Source of the DNA: Hyphomicrobiales bacterium
Lineage (GTDB): Bacteria > Pseudomonadota > Alphaproteobacteria > Rhizobiales > Rhizobiaceae
Reading direction: 5' to 3'
Length of the DNA: 64,000 bases
NCBI GenBank assembly: GCA_900466475.1
Contig: UBMI01000001.1
Coordinates: 27,888 to 91,887, forward strand
The position numbers and the translations under genes were made by a program. The first letter of the stretch is position 1, and every line of letters begins with the position of its first letter. Shown in pieces: positions 1 to 8,592 of this stretch. A model generated the notes under the pieces. It searched no databases. It was not told where the DNA came from and worked only from the letters and a program-made list of their open reading frames with translations.

Positions 1-326
1 ACGGCCGGTTTTTTGTGCGCAATGGGTCGGCAGCCGTCATTCATGTCGATGCGGCTCACGCCATCGACATCGACGAAGGCAGTGCCACACGGTTTCCCAA
101 GGCGGCATGGAAGCGAGCCATGGCTTCAGCGCCGGCCTTATCGGCCCACAGCGCGCCTCTATCGGCGGAATTTGGCAGGTTGGTCGAGGTGACGCCGCAT
201 TTTGCCCCCTTCGACCGCTTTTTGACACGATTTGACTTCACCTTTGCCGACAGGCTTTCGGCAGTTTTCTCGAGGGCGCCCTATGCGGAGCCGCCTTTAA
301 GAAGTATTGACGGAAAAACGATCTGA
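1..326 (+). CDS. tilS: tRNA(Ile)-lysidine synthase, C-terminal end (partial)
   Basis: The reading frame is open from the left edge and gives about 107 residues, ending in TGA at 324-326. The stretch FDRFLTRFD followed by [13 protein letters not shown] resembles the C-terminus of rhizobial TilS, which makes lysidine at the wobble base of tRNA-Ile(CAU). The catalytic PP-loop domain lies outside the window. The main support is the neighbourhood: tilS directly before ftsH is a conserved order in Rhizobiales. The gene is 98 bases from the ftsH start on the same strand. Identification rests on the tail and synteny, so it is moderately sure. Confidence 0.62.
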   Translation, partial: GRFFVRNGSAAVIHVDAAHAIDIDEGSATRFPKAAWKRAMASAPALSAHSAPLSAEFGRLVEVTPHFAPFDRFLTRFDFTFADRLSAVFSRAPYAEPPLRSIDGKTI

Positions 327-424
327 CAGAGTGGATCGCCTTGGCAATGGCTTGGCGCAACCCTATGTTAGAGACCAAATATGACGGCCGCCATGAGGCG
401 ACTGTTCCAGTGCTGGGGAGTTCA

Positions 425-2356
425 ATGAACCCTAACTTACGTAATTTCGCCTTGTGGGCGATCATAGCGCTTCTGCTGATCGCCCTCTTCAGTATGTTCC
501 AGACGGCTCCGGCGCAGACGGGTTCGCGTGAAGTCCCTTATTCGCAGTTCCTGCGTGAGGTCGATGCGGGTCGCGTGAAGGATGTCGTGGTCACCGGCAA
601 CAGGCTGACCGGAACATATCTGGAAAACAACAATACCTTCCAGACCTATTCGCCTGTCATCGACGATAGTCTGCTGGATCGCCTGCAGTCCAAGAATGTC
701 GCCGTCACTGCGCGCCCGGAAACCGATGGTTCCTCCGGCTTCCTGAGCTATTTGGGAACGTTGCTGCCGATGCTCCTGATCCTCGGCGTCTGGCTGTTCT
801 TCATGCGGCAGATGCAGGGCGGTTCGCGCGGCGCGATGGGCTTCGGCAAGTCTAAGGCCAAGCTTCTGACCGAAGCGCATGGTCGTGTAACCTTTGATGA
901 CGTCGCCGGTGTTGACGAAGCCAAGCAGGACCTGGAAGAAATCGTCGAATTTCTGCGCGACCCGCAGAAGTTCCAGCGTCTAGGCGGCAAGATCCCGCGC
1001 GGCGTGCTGCTCGTCGGCCCTCCGGGTACTGGTAAGACCTTGCTTGCCCGCTCTGTCGCCGGCGAAGCCAATGTTCCGTTCTTTACCATTTCCGGTTCTG
1101 ACTTCGTTGAAATGTTTGTCGGTGTCGGTGCAAGCCGCGTCCGCGACATGTTCGAGCAGGCCAAGAAGAATGCGCCCTGCATCATCTTCATCGACGAAAT
1201 CGATGCTGTCGGTCGCCATCGTGGCGCCGGTCTCGGCGGCGGTAATGATGAACGCGAACAGACGCTGAACCAGCTTCTCGTCGAGATGGACGGCTTCGAA
1301 GCCAATGAAGGCATCATCCTGATCGCTGCGACCAACCGTCCCGACGTTCTCGATCCGGCACTCTTGCGTCCGGGCCGTTTCGACCGCCAGGTCGTCGTTC
1401 CGAACCCAGACATCGTCGGCCGTGAGCGTATCCTCAAGGTTCATGCCCGCAATGTTCCGCTGGCGCCGAACGTCGATCTCAAGGTCTTGGCTCGCGGTAC
1501 GCCCGGTTTCTCCGGTGCCGACCTGATGAACCTCGTCAACGAAGCTGCCCTGATGGCTGCGCGTCGTAACAAGCGTGTCGTCACCATGCAGGAATTCGAA
1601 GACGCCAAGGACAAGATCATGATGGGCGCCGAGCGCCGCTCTTCGGCTATGACCGAGGCGGAAAAGAAGCTCACCGCCTATCACGAGGCCGGTCACGCGA
1701 TTACCGCGTTGAACGTCGCCGTCGCCGATCCGCTGCACAAGGCAACGATCATTCCGCGCGGCCGTGCACTCGGCATGGTCATGCAGCTTCCCGAGGGCGA
1801 CCGCTACTCGATGAGCTACAAGTGGATGATCTCGCGCCTGTGCATCATGATGGGCGGTCGCGTCGCCGAAGAACTGACGTTCGGCAAGGAGAACATCACG
1901 TCTGGTGCTTCGTCCGACATCGAGCAGGCGACCAAGCTTGCCCGTGCGATGGTGACCCAGTGGGGCTTCTCGGACGAGCTCGGCCAGGTTGCCTATGGCG
2001 AAAACCAGCAGGAGGTCTTCCTGGGGCATTCGGTCTCGCAGTCGAAGAACGTTTCTGAAGCGACCGCGCAGAAGATCGACAACGAAGTGCGCCGTCTGAT
2101 CGACCAGGCCTATCGTCAGGCCAGGGACATCCTGACGGAAAAGCACGACGAGTTCGTGGCTCTTGCCGAAGGCTTGCTCGAATACGAGACGCTGACCGGC
2201 GAGGAGATCAAGGCGCTGATCCGTGGCGAAAAGCCGGCGCGCGATCTTGGCGATGATTCGCCTCCGAGCCGCGGTTCGGCTGTTCCGAAGGCCGGTGTGC
2301 GCCCGGCATCCAAGGGTGATGAACCCGAGGGCGGGCTGGAACCGCAGCCCCACTGA
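425..2356 (+). CDS. ftsH: ATP-dependent zinc metalloprotease FtsH
   Basis: Inner-membrane AAA+ protease that degrades misassembled membrane proteins and regulatory proteins. The 643 residues match the usual alphaproteobacterial length. Two N-terminal membrane segments are visible (about residues 7-25 and 109-128). The AAA module has Walker A GPPGTGKT at 198-205 and Walker B IIFIDEID, followed by the second region of homology with [24 protein letters not shown] sequence. The zinc site HEAGH is at about 420-424. The ATG at 425 (MNPNLRNF) is chosen over in-frame starts from 341 because it puts the hydrophobic segment at the very N-terminus, as in the family. A strong terminator follows. Confidence 0.97.
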   Translation: MNPNLRNFALWAIIALLLIALFSMFQTAPAQTGSREVPYSQFLREVDAGRVKDVVVTGNRLTGTYLENNNTFQTYSPVIDDSLLDRLQSKNVAVTARPETDGSSGFLSYLGTLLPMLLILGVWLFFMRQMQGGSRGAMGFGKSKAKLLTEAHGRVTFDDVAGVDEAKQDLEEIVEFLRDPQKFQRLGGKIPRGVLLVGPPGTGKTLLARSVAGEANVPFFTISGSDFVEMFVGVGASRVRDMFEQAKKNAPCIIFIDEIDAVGRHRGAGLGGGNDEREQTLNQLLVEMDGFEANEGIILIAATNRPDVLDPALLRPGRFDRQVVVPNPDIVGRERILKVHARNVPLAPNVDLKVLARGTPGFSGADLMNLVNEAALMAARRNKRVVTMQEFEDAKDKIMMGAERRSSAMTEAEKKLTAYHEAGHAITALNVAVADPLHKATIIPRGRALGMVMQLPEGDRYSMSYKWMISRLCIMMGGRVAEELTFGKENITSGASSDIEQATKLARAMVTQWGFSDELGQVAYGENQQEVFLGHSVSQSKNVSEATAQKIDNEVRRLIDQAYRQARDILTEKHDEFVALAEGLLEYETLTGEEIKALIRGEKPARDLGDDSPPSRGSAVPKAGVRPASKGDEPEGGLEPQPH

Positions 2357-2377
2357 CATTGAATGGGATTTTTCCTA

Positions 2378-2413
2378 AAGGGCCGGATTTCCACAGGGAA
2401 TCCGGCCCTTTTA
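2378..2413 (+). terminator. Intrinsic terminator after ftsH
   Basis: GGGCCGGATT pairs with AATCCGGCCC around a 9-base loop and is followed by TTTT. It lies 21 bases after the ftsH stop and separates ftsH from glmM. Confidence 0.9.
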
Positions 2414-2500
2414 ATATTAGTAACAGGATATAATCAGTTTTCTTGGTAATTTACGTGCCGGGTACGCGGTTTTGTGGCATTCCGCTGACTAAAGACGAAC

Positions 2501-2545
2501 TTGGATCAAGGTTTCAGGTCCAACACCAATCTTTGGATCCAGGTT
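2501..2545. repeat. Direct 13-bp repeat upstream of glmM
   Basis: TTGGATCAAGGTT (2501-2513) recurs as TTGGATCCAGGTT (2533-2545), 12 of 13 identical and 32 bp apart, about three helical turns. It sits 55-99 bp before the glmM start. A role as a regulator site or promoter element is a guess. Confidence 0.35.
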
Positions 2546-2599
2546 CTTGCTTGAGGAATGCATGAGCTTCTACGGCGCGCGGAAAGCGCAGGAGTGCAT

Positions 2600-3952
2600 A
2601 TGAAAAGACGCTATTTTGGGACGGACGGCATTCGAGGCGAAGCCAACATCTTCCCCATGACACCGGACCTTGCAATGCGGGTCGGCATTGCTGCAGGGAC
2701 GATTTTTCGCAATGGCGCCCACCGTCATCGTGTGGTGATCGGCAAGGACACGCGCCTCTCGGGATACATGCTGGAGAATGCCCTCGTGGCCGGCTTCACC
2801 GCGGCTGGATTGGACGTCTTCCTGCTCGGTCCTATCCCGACGCCAGCCGTTGCCATGCTGACGCGCTCGTTGCGCTGCGATATCGGCGTGATGATTTCGG
2901 CCTCGCACAATCCGTTCCAGGATAACGGTATCAAGCTTTTCGGTCCTGATGGTTACAAGCTCTCCGATGATATCGAAGCGCAGATCGAGGACTTGCTCGA
3001 CAAGGATCTATCGGGACAGCTCGCCAAGGCCGAAGAAATCGGCCGAGCCAAGCGCGTCGATGGCGATATCTACCGCTATCTCGAGCACGTCAAACGCACC
3101 TTGCCGCGCGATGTGACCTTGCAGGGTCTGCGCGTTGCCGTCGACTGCGCCAACGGTGCAGCCTACAAGGTCGCGCCTGCCGTTCTCTGGGAACTCGGCG
3201 CCGACGTGGTGACGATCGGCAACGATCCGAACGGCACGAACATCAATCTGAACTGCGGCTCTACCAACCCGGTCGCCCTGCAGAAGAAGGTTGACGAAGT
3301 GCGCGCCGATATCGGCATTGCGCTCGACGGCGATGCGGACCGTGTCATCATCGTTGATGAGAACGGCTCGATCGTCGATGGCGATCAGTTGATGGCCGTT
3401 ATCGCCGAAAGCTGGGCCGAGAGCCAGCAGCTGCGCGGCAGCGGCATTGTTGCGACCGTCATGTCCAATCTCGGCCTCGAGCGCTTCCTTGAGGACAAGG
3501 GTCTCGGCCTTGCCCGAACGAAGGTCGGCGACCGCTATGTCGTCGAGCATATGCGTCAGCACAATTACAATGTCGGCGGCGAGCAGTCCGGCCACATCGT
3601 GCTTTCCGACTATGGCACGACCGGTGACGGTCTCGTTGCTGCGTTGCAGATCCTTGCCGCGGTCAAGCGCACCGGCAAGACGGTCAGCGAAGTCTGCCGC
3701 CGGTTCGAGCCGGTGCCGCAGCTTCTGCGCAATGTCCGCATTTCCGGCGGCAAGCCGCTGGAGGATCTGCAGGTGGTCAAGGCAATTGCGGATGCGGAGG
3801 CCGAGCTTTCCAAAAACGGCCGCCTCGTCATCCGCCCCTCCGGCACCGAGCCGCTGATCCGCGTCATGGCAGAAGGCGACGACCGCGCGCAGATCGAGCG
3901 TATCGTCAACGATCTGATCGGCACGATTTCGAGCGTGCGCAACGCCGCCTGA
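2600..3952 (+). CDS. glmM: Phosphoglucosamine mutase
   Basis: Converts glucosamine-6-phosphate to glucosamine-1-phosphate for UDP-GlcNAc, peptidoglycan and LPS. The protein has 450 residues, the normal length. It begins [13 protein letters not shown], as the family does. The active-site phosphoserine is S102 in [12 protein letters not shown], the metal loop DGDAD is at 243-247, and the C-terminal phosphate-binding loop [12 protein letters not shown] is present. The ATG at 2600 follows AGGAG by a good distance and gives the family N-terminus; an in-frame start at 2558 would add 14 unrelated residues. The gene has its own terminator. Confidence 0.97.
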   Translation: MKRRYFGTDGIRGEANIFPMTPDLAMRVGIAAGTIFRNGAHRHRVVIGKDTRLSGYMLENALVAGFTAAGLDVFLLGPIPTPAVAMLTRSLRCDIGVMISASHNPFQDNGIKLFGPDGYKLSDDIEAQIEDLLDKDLSGQLAKAEEIGRAKRVDGDIYRYLEHVKRTLPRDVTLQGLRVAVDCANGAAYKVAPAVLWELGADVVTIGNDPNGTNINLNCGSTNPVALQKKVDEVRADIGIALDGDADRVIIVDENGSIVDGDQLMAVIAESWAESQQLRGSGIVATVMSNLGLERFLEDKGLGLARTKVGDRYVVEHMRQHNYNVGGEQSGHIVLSDYGTTGDGLVAALQILAAVKRTGKTVSEVCRRFEPVPQLLRNVRISGGKPLEDLQVVKAIADAEAELSKNGRLVIRPSGTEPLIRVMAEGDDRAQIERIVNDLIGTISSVRNAA

Positions 3953-3976
3953 ATGCGACGCCGCAGGAAAAGCTAG

Positions 3977-4003
3977 AAGCCGGCCTCGTTGCCGGCTTTT
4001 TTA
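3977..4003 (+). terminator. Intrinsic terminator after glmM
   Basis: AGCCGGC pairs with GCCGGCT across a short loop and is followed by TTTTTTATT. It also lies just beyond the 3' end of the convergent methyltransferase gene. Confidence 0.9.
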
Positions 4004-4027
4004 TTGCGGTCGGTATTCGCATCGGTT

Positions 4028-4642
4028 CTATTGCTGTTGAGCCAGCCAGACCGTGTGGTTGCCGCAGGTCGGGTCTTCAGCCTTGTGGGCGACAATCTCA
4101 AAGCCGTGTTCCGCAAGCACGGTCCGATATTCGTCCGGGCCGAGACTACTGTGATAGAGGGGCTCGCCGACGAAGACGCCCATCGCTTCGCCATGCGCGG
4201 GACCGCTGGTGAACATCAGCGCCGTCCCTGGTTTCGAATGCGCGCGAAAGAGCGCGAACATGCGCCGCTGGTCTTCGAAAGTCAGGTGGAAGAAGCTGTC
4301 CCAGGCGATGAGCCCATCGAAATTTCTGCCAAGCGAAAGATGGCGCATGTCCGCAACCTGCCAGTCGGCGTTTGGAAAGCGCGCCCTGCACATGTCGATC
4401 AGGCTCGGTGACGAATCGATGCCGGTCACGGCATAGCCGTTTTCGATGAAATGTCGCGCGAGGGGTTCGCCGGAACCGCATCCGATATCGACGATCGACC
4501 CGCCTTGCGGGATCAGTGCTGTGAAGCGATCAAGCCAGTTCCGTTCAAAAAGAGTTTTGCCGCGACTGCTATCCCAGAGCTTGGCGTGCCTCTCATAGAG
4601 GTCCGGAATGGTATCGGCGGCTTGCCTGTAGTTGTTCTGCAT
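4028..4642 (-). CDS. Class I SAM-dependent methyltransferase
   Basis: A 204-residue cytoplasmic protein with a Rossmann-fold methyltransferase pattern. Motif I VDIGCGSGEPLAR lies at about residues 51-63, the acidic end of strand 2 is GIDSSPSLID, and a post-II ADMRHLSL and the strand 4 region AWDSFFHL follow. The substrate cannot be read from the sequence; small-molecule and ubiquinone/tellurite-type methyltransferases share this form. It is a single gene, convergent with glmM and divergent from the outer-membrane protein gene across a 321-base gap. Confidence 0.85.
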   Translation of the reverse strand: MQNNYRQAADTIPDLYERHAKLWDSSRGKTLFERNWLDRFTALIPQGGSIVDIGCGSGEPLARHFIENGYAVTGIDSSPSLIDMCRARFPNADWQVADMRHLSLGRNFDGLIAWDSFFHLTFEDQRRMFALFRAHSKPGTALMFTSGPAHGEAMGVFVGEPLYHSSLGPDEYRTVLAEHGFEIVAHKAEDPTCGNHTVWLAQQQ

Positions 4643-4963
4643 TTGCTGGCTGTTCCTGCGGGAAAATCTTCGATCTGTCTTAGTGGGTTCAATGCCGGAA
4701 GAACATGGGTGATGCGTTTTGCTGGTCTTTGCGCATCTGCCGTTCGCGAATGTGAAGGTCGCGGGGGTTTTAGTTCAGCATCCTTCCGATCCAGGAAGTC
4801 GAAACAGGCAGATGGCCGACATTTACTTTTCGAGACGCGTTCTGCGCCGAATATTCACATTACTTCTTATGGTTAAGCAGCTTTTAACGTTTCCGATTCA
4901 TTATCCATAAAAAGCATATCCGTTTTGGCGGCCTGCGCCGACGCAACCGACTGGAGTGAATCC
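4643..4963. other. Intergenic region without a recognisable gene
   Basis: These 321 bases separate the divergent methyltransferase and outer-membrane protein genes. The part nearest the porin (about 4850-4915) is AT-rich and likely carries its promoter. I see no RNA gene or repeat. A 63-codon frame at 4719-4910 has no ribosome binding site and a non-protein-like composition. Confidence 0.5.
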
Positions 4964-5809
4964 ATGAAACGAACTTTGTCCGGTATCTTCGCCGCGCTGT
5001 TGATCGCGTCGAATGCCTATTCTGCCGATCTTGCTCCGGTCGAACCCGTCCCGGAACAGCCGCCGGAAGTCGCGGTGACCGAATCGACCGGCTGGTATCT
5101 GCGCGGTGATATCGGTTATGCCTTTACCGATCTTCGTGGTGCGACTTTCTTCCAGGGAAGCAATGCTTTGGAAGCGGATTTCGATGACGCCGACCTCGAC
5201 GATGCCTGGATGATCGGTGGTGGTGTCGGTTATCAGATCAACAACTATCTGCGCACTGATTTGACCTTTGACTACCTCACAAAGTCGGACTTCCGCGGTT
5301 CGACGGTTGGTGGCGGCGCTGCTTTCGGTGCCTGCGTGGTTGCATGTACGTCTACAGATGTATCGTCGATGACGGCCTATACACTGCTCGCCAACGCTTA
5401 CGTCGATCTCGGCACCTACGCCTACTTCACGCCCTATGTCGGCGCCGGTATCGGTGGTTCCTACGTCAAGTGGAAGGATCTTCATAATGTCGCCTGCGCC
5501 GATGACGGCAGCGGTTGCGATGACGAAGTCGATCATGGCGGTCGTGGTGGCTGGCGCTTCAGCTACGCCCTCATGGCCGGTGCGTCGATCGACGTGACCT
5601 GCAACGTCAAGGCCGATGTCGGTTACCGCTATCTGCATATCAATGGCGGCAACATGTTCGGCTATAACGAAAACGGCGGCCCGGGCCGCGACCGTGGCGT
5701 CAACGTCCACGAAGCCCGCGTCGGTGCCCGTTACCTCTTCGGCGGCTGCGCCCAGCCGGTCGCCTATGAGCCGCCGGCAATTCCGCTGCAGCAGCCAGTC
5801 TACAAGTAA
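4964..5809 (+). CDS. Outer-membrane beta-barrel protein (Omp25/RopB-like porin family)
   Basis: A 281-residue exported protein. The N-terminus MKRTLSGIFAALLIASNAYSA is a Sec signal peptide with cleavage after YSA. The mature part has alternating-hydrophobic beta strands rich in Gly and aromatic residues (GWYLRGDIGYAF, FTPYVGAGIGGSYVKW, ADVGYRYLHI, HEARVGARYLF), as in rhizobial and Brucella Omp25-type proteins. After the last strand there is an extra proline/glutamine-rich tail, so it lacks the usual terminal Phe. Four internal cysteines (FGACVVAC and ACADDGSGC) could form loop disulfides. The start at 4964 is set by GGAG 7 bases upstream. Terminator follows. Confidence 0.88.
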   Translation: MKRTLSGIFAALLIASNAYSADLAPVEPVPEQPPEVAVTESTGWYLRGDIGYAFTDLRGATFFQGSNALEADFDDADLDDAWMIGGGVGYQINNYLRTDLTFDYLTKSDFRGSTVGGGAAFGACVVACTSTDVSSMTAYTLLANAYVDLGTYAYFTPYVGAGIGGSYVKWKDLHNVACADDGSGCDDEVDHGGRGGWRFSYALMAGASIDVTCNVKADVGYRYLHINGGNMFGYNENGGPGRDRGVNVHEARVGARYLFGGCAQPVAYEPPAIPLQQPVYK

Positions 5810-5832
5810 GGCCAATATTTCAAGAATTATCG

Positions 5833-5858
5833 AAAGCCGTCCGCAAGGGCGGCTTTTT
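5833..5858 (+). terminator. Intrinsic terminator after the outer-membrane protein gene
   Basis: AAAGCCGTCC, loop GCAA, GGGCGGCTTTTT. It ends 5 bases before the stop of the convergent TetR gene. Confidence 0.85.
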
Positions 5859-5862
5859 CGTT

Positions 5863-6483
5863 TCAGCTGACGTTTCTGGCCACCATTGCCAGAATGATTT
5901 CGAAAAGTTCGCTTTCAGCCTGTCTAGCAGTGATCTCGCCGGTTGCCGCAGCATAGGAGAGAGTTTCGGCAGCGCCCAGCATTGCCCAAAGGCTGGCTGC
6001 GGCGATCGTCCCTGCGCCGACGAAAGGAGCAAGTACGGATCTGCACTGGTTCATGAAAACCACCTGGCACTCGTGCTTGACCTTCTCCAGCTCCGGTGAA
6101 CTTGCCAGAGCGGCAATGACGTCGGGAATTTCACGCCCCTGCGTGAGAACGCAATCAATATACGAAGCCGCCATGACCTTGGCCTTGTCGCTCAGCGCCG
6201 GCCCGCTTTCGCGCAACGCAGTATCCATCAGCGCCGTCTGCCGATCATCGAATTCACGGTAGAGTTCCGCAAGCAGTCCCGGCCGGGTGCCGAAATGATC
6301 ATAGACGACTGGCTTGGCGACGCCGGCTTGCTCGGCCAGTCGTCCCAGCGTCAGCGCCTCTGTGCCTTCTTCCCTGATCAATCGCCACGAGACATCCATG
6401 AGTTGGCGATGACGGTCTTCTCTCGAAAGCCGGCGACGCGGGCGGGGAAGGGCGTGGTCGGGGTCGTTGTCGGCGCTTGACAT
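5863..6483 (-). CDS. TetR family transcriptional regulator
   Basis: A 206-residue regulator with the TetR DNA-binding domain at about residues 22-68: the helix-turn-helix reads LTLGRLAEQAGVAKPVVYDHF. The C-terminal ligand domain is helical with no recognisable specificity. It is divergent from the quinone reductase gene at 6576, and the 92-base gap contains three tandem 14-bp repeats, so it most likely represses itself and that reductase. The ligand may be a quinone or electrophile; this is inferred only from the partner gene. Confidence 0.9.
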   Translation of the reverse strand: MSSADNDPDHALPRPRRRLSREDRHRQLMDVSWRLIREEGTEALTLGRLAEQAGVAKPVVYDHFGTRPGLLAELYREFDDRQTALMDTALRESGPALSDKAKVMAASYIDCVLTQGREIPDVIAALASSPELEKVKHECQVVFMNQCRSVLAPFVGAGTIAAASLWAMLGAAETLSYAAATGEITARQAESELFEIILAMVARNVS

Positions 6484-6490
6484 TGTAACC

Positions 6491-6532
6491 TACGAAAAGT
6501 AACTTACTAAAGGTAGCTTACGAAAAGTATAT
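6491..6532. promoter_or_regulatory. Three tandem 14-bp operator repeats between tetR and the reductase gene
   Basis: TACGAAAAGTAACT, TACTAAAGGTAGCT and TACGAAAAGTATAT follow one another without gap (6491-6504, 6505-6518, 6519-6532). Each contains the dyad TAC-N4-GTA. They fill the core of the short divergent promoter region. Most likely this is the operator of the adjacent TetR regulator. Confidence 0.7.
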
Positions 6533-6575
6533 AAGCGATCCGCTTTGCCCGCAATCGCAATTAGGAGCTTTCGAG

Positions 6576-7190
6576 ATGCATGCACTGATCGTTCTCGCCC
6601 ATCCCGATTCCCACTCTCTCAGTCATGCCATTGCCGCAGGGATAGCCGAAGGCATAACGATGTTCGATGCCGGTAACTCCTTCGAGATTGCGGACCTGAC
6701 GGAAGAGGCTTTCGATCCGAGATTCAACGAAGCCGATATCGCGGCTCATCGCCGGAAAGCCGAGGCACCTGCCGATGTCGCCGTCGAGCAGGCAAGGATC
6801 GATCGCGCCGATGCGCTTGTGTTGGTCTACCCTGTCTATTGGTGGTCCATGCCTGCCTTGATGAAGGGATGGATCGATCGTGTTTTTGCCAATGGCTGGG
6901 CCTACGACGACATATCCGGCAAGGTTGTGAAAAAGCTTGGACATCTCTCCGTCCATCTCGTTGGTATTGGCGGTGCGGATGCGCGCACCTATGAGCGGCA
7001 CGGCTATTTCAGCGCCATCAGGACGCAGATCGATCATGGAATTTTCGACTATTGCGGAGCTCCTGTGATGACTTCGGAACTGCTTCTCGACTCGGATGCA
7101 GGCACTGGTGCCGTGCATATTGAGATGGCGCGCCGCATTGGCAGCAATGTCTTCAGCGCAGCCGGTCGCGCGGCGAGCGGCGCAGCATAA
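6576..7190 (+). CDS. NAD(P)H:quinone reductase-like flavoprotein (flavodoxin_2 family)
   Basis: A 204-residue cytoplasmic flavoprotein. The N-terminus [19 protein letters not shown] is the flavodoxin-fold phosphate loop seen in KefF/MdaB/NQO-type enzymes. The family signature [18 protein letters not shown] follows at about residues 88-105, then FANGWAY. It probably reduces quinones or related electrophiles by two electrons with FMN or FAD. It follows AGGAGC by a good distance and is divergent from the TetR gene with shared operator repeats, which points to an inducible detoxification pair. The exact substrate is unknown. Confidence 0.87.
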   Translation: MHALIVLAHPDSHSLSHAIAAGIAEGITMFDAGNSFEIADLTEEAFDPRFNEADIAAHRRKAEAPADVAVEQARIDRADALVLVYPVYWWSMPALMKGWIDRVFANGWAYDDISGKVVKKLGHLSVHLVGIGGADARTYERHGYFSAIRTQIDHGIFDYCGAPVMTSELLLDSDAGTGAVHIEMARRIGSNVFSAAGRAASGAA

Positions 7191-7265
7191 CCGGAAATGT
7201 GATCGCTGCTGCGGCAAAATAGCCTCCAGAAACGACATCACTCGCTTGACTATGACGGGCTTCGC

Positions 7266-7325
7266 CCATAAACACGGCGGCGGGACACTCCTCCCCAACG
7301 AGGAGCCATCTATCTGGAAGGGTAG
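7266..7325 (+). ncRNA. Putative serC-type leader RNA element
   Basis: The leader directly before serC holds a small hairpin GGGCTTCGCCC and a second hairpin in which CTCCT (7288-7292) pairs with AGGAG (7301-7305) across loop CCCCAACG, followed by GGAAGGGTAG before the start codon. A conserved alphaproteobacterial structure called the serC motif is known at exactly this position. I assign it from position, clade and the hairpin, not from a covariance model. Confidence 0.55.
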
Positions 7326-7329
7326 CAAT

Positions 7330-8508
7330 ATGGCAAATACCGCAAAGCCGGACGTGCGTCCGCAAAATACTCATTTTTCTTCTGGCCCCTGCGCGAAACG
7401 TCCTGGTTGGACGCTCGAAGCTCTTTCCGATGCGGCCCTTGGCCGTTCGCACCGTGCGAAAGTCGGCAAGGTCAAGCTGAAGCAGGCCATCGATCTCACC
7501 CGCGAAATTCTGGAAGTGCCCGCGGATTACCGCATCGGCATCGTTCCGGCTTCTGACACCGGCGCCGTCGAAATGGCGCTCTGGTCGCTGCTCGGCGAGC
7601 GCGGCGTCGACATGGTCGCCTGGGAGAGCTTCGGTGCCGGCTGGGTCACCGATGTCGTCAAGCAGCTCAAGCTGAAGGACGTTCGCAAGATCGAAGCCGG
7701 TTACGGCGAACTTCCCGACCTTTCCACCGTCGATTTCGACCGTGACGTGGTCTTCACCTGGAACGGAACGACCTCTGGCGTGCGCGTTCCGAACGCCGAT
7801 TTCATTCCCGCTAGCCGTAAGGGTCTGACGATCTGCGATGCGACCTCGGCTGCCTTCGCGCAGAACCTCGATTTTGCAAAGCTCGATGTCGTCACCTTCT
7901 CCTGGCAGAAGGTTCTGGGCGGTGAGGGTGCGCATGGCATTCTCATCCTGTCGCCGCGTGCCGTCGAACGGCTGGTCTCCTACCAGCCGGCATGGCCGCT
8001 GCCGAAGATCTTCCGCCTGACGTCTGGTGGTAAGCTCATTGAGGGTATTTTCCAGGGCGAAACGATCAACACGCCCTCGATGCTTTGCGTCGAGGATTAT
8101 ATCGATGCGCTTCTCTGGGCCAAGCAGCTCGGTGGCCTCAAGGCCTTGATCGGCCGCGCCGATGCGAATGCGAAGACGATCGCAGATTTCGTCGCTGCGA
8201 ACGACTGGATCGCCAACCTGGCCGTCAAGCCGGAAATCGAATCCAACACCTCGATCTGCCTGAAGATCGTCGACAAGGACGTTGCCGCTCTGGATGCCGA
8301 TGGCCAGGCGAACTTTGCCAAGGGCCTCGTCGCTCTCCTCGAGAAGGAAGGCGTCGCTTATGACATCGGCGCTTACCGCGATGCTCCGTCCGGCCTGCGC
8401 ATCTGGGCTGGCGCCACGATCGAGACTGCCGACATGCAGAAGCTGATGCCCTGGCTTTCCTGGGCTTTTGCGACGCAGAAGGCTTCGCTTTCCCAGGCTG
8501 TTGCCTGA
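7330..8508 (+). CDS. serC: Phosphoserine aminotransferase
   Basis: Makes 3-phosphoserine from 3-phosphohydroxypyruvate and glutamate with PLP; second step of serine synthesis. The 392 residues match rhizobial SerC. It starts with [15 protein letters not shown], the family N-terminus with the phosphate-binding SSGP. The PLP lysine is K194 in [15 protein letters not shown]. The ATG at 7330 follows GGAAGGG; longer in-frame extensions run through the upstream gene. serA follows 84 bases downstream on the same strand, so the two form a serine-biosynthesis operon. Confidence 0.96.
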   Translation: MANTAKPDVRPQNTHFSSGPCAKRPGWTLEALSDAALGRSHRAKVGKVKLKQAIDLTREILEVPADYRIGIVPASDTGAVEMALWSLLGERGVDMVAWESFGAGWVTDVVKQLKLKDVRKIEAGYGELPDLSTVDFDRDVVFTWNGTTSGVRVPNADFIPASRKGLTICDATSAAFAQNLDFAKLDVVTFSWQKVLGGEGAHGILILSPRAVERLVSYQPAWPLPKIFRLTSGGKLIEGIFQGETINTPSMLCVEDYIDALLWAKQLGGLKALIGRADANAKTIADFVAANDWIANLAVKPEIESNTSICLKIVDKDVAALDADGQANFAKGLVALLEKEGVAYDIGAYRDAPSGLRIWAGATIETADMQKLMPWLSWAFATQKASLSQAVA

Positions 8509-8592
8509 TGTGATCGCATCCGGCTCCGCCTGATGGCGGAGCCCCGCATTCCCAATTCAAGTTTATCGCTGAACTCTTTGAAGGAGGCCCAA

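Noticed and set aside
341..424. Longer N-terminus for FtsH from 341
   Set aside because: It would put 28 polar residues before the membrane segment, unlike the family; MNPNLRNF fits.
980..2359. 459-codon open frame on the minus strand over ftsH
   Set aside because: It lies opposite a certain gene, has a shuffled-looking protein rich in Arg, Asp and His, and no ribosome site. It is a shadow of GC-rich codon use.
4719..4910. 63-codon frame in the gap before the outer-membrane protein gene
   Set aside because: No ribosome site, poor composition, and it runs into the likely promoter.
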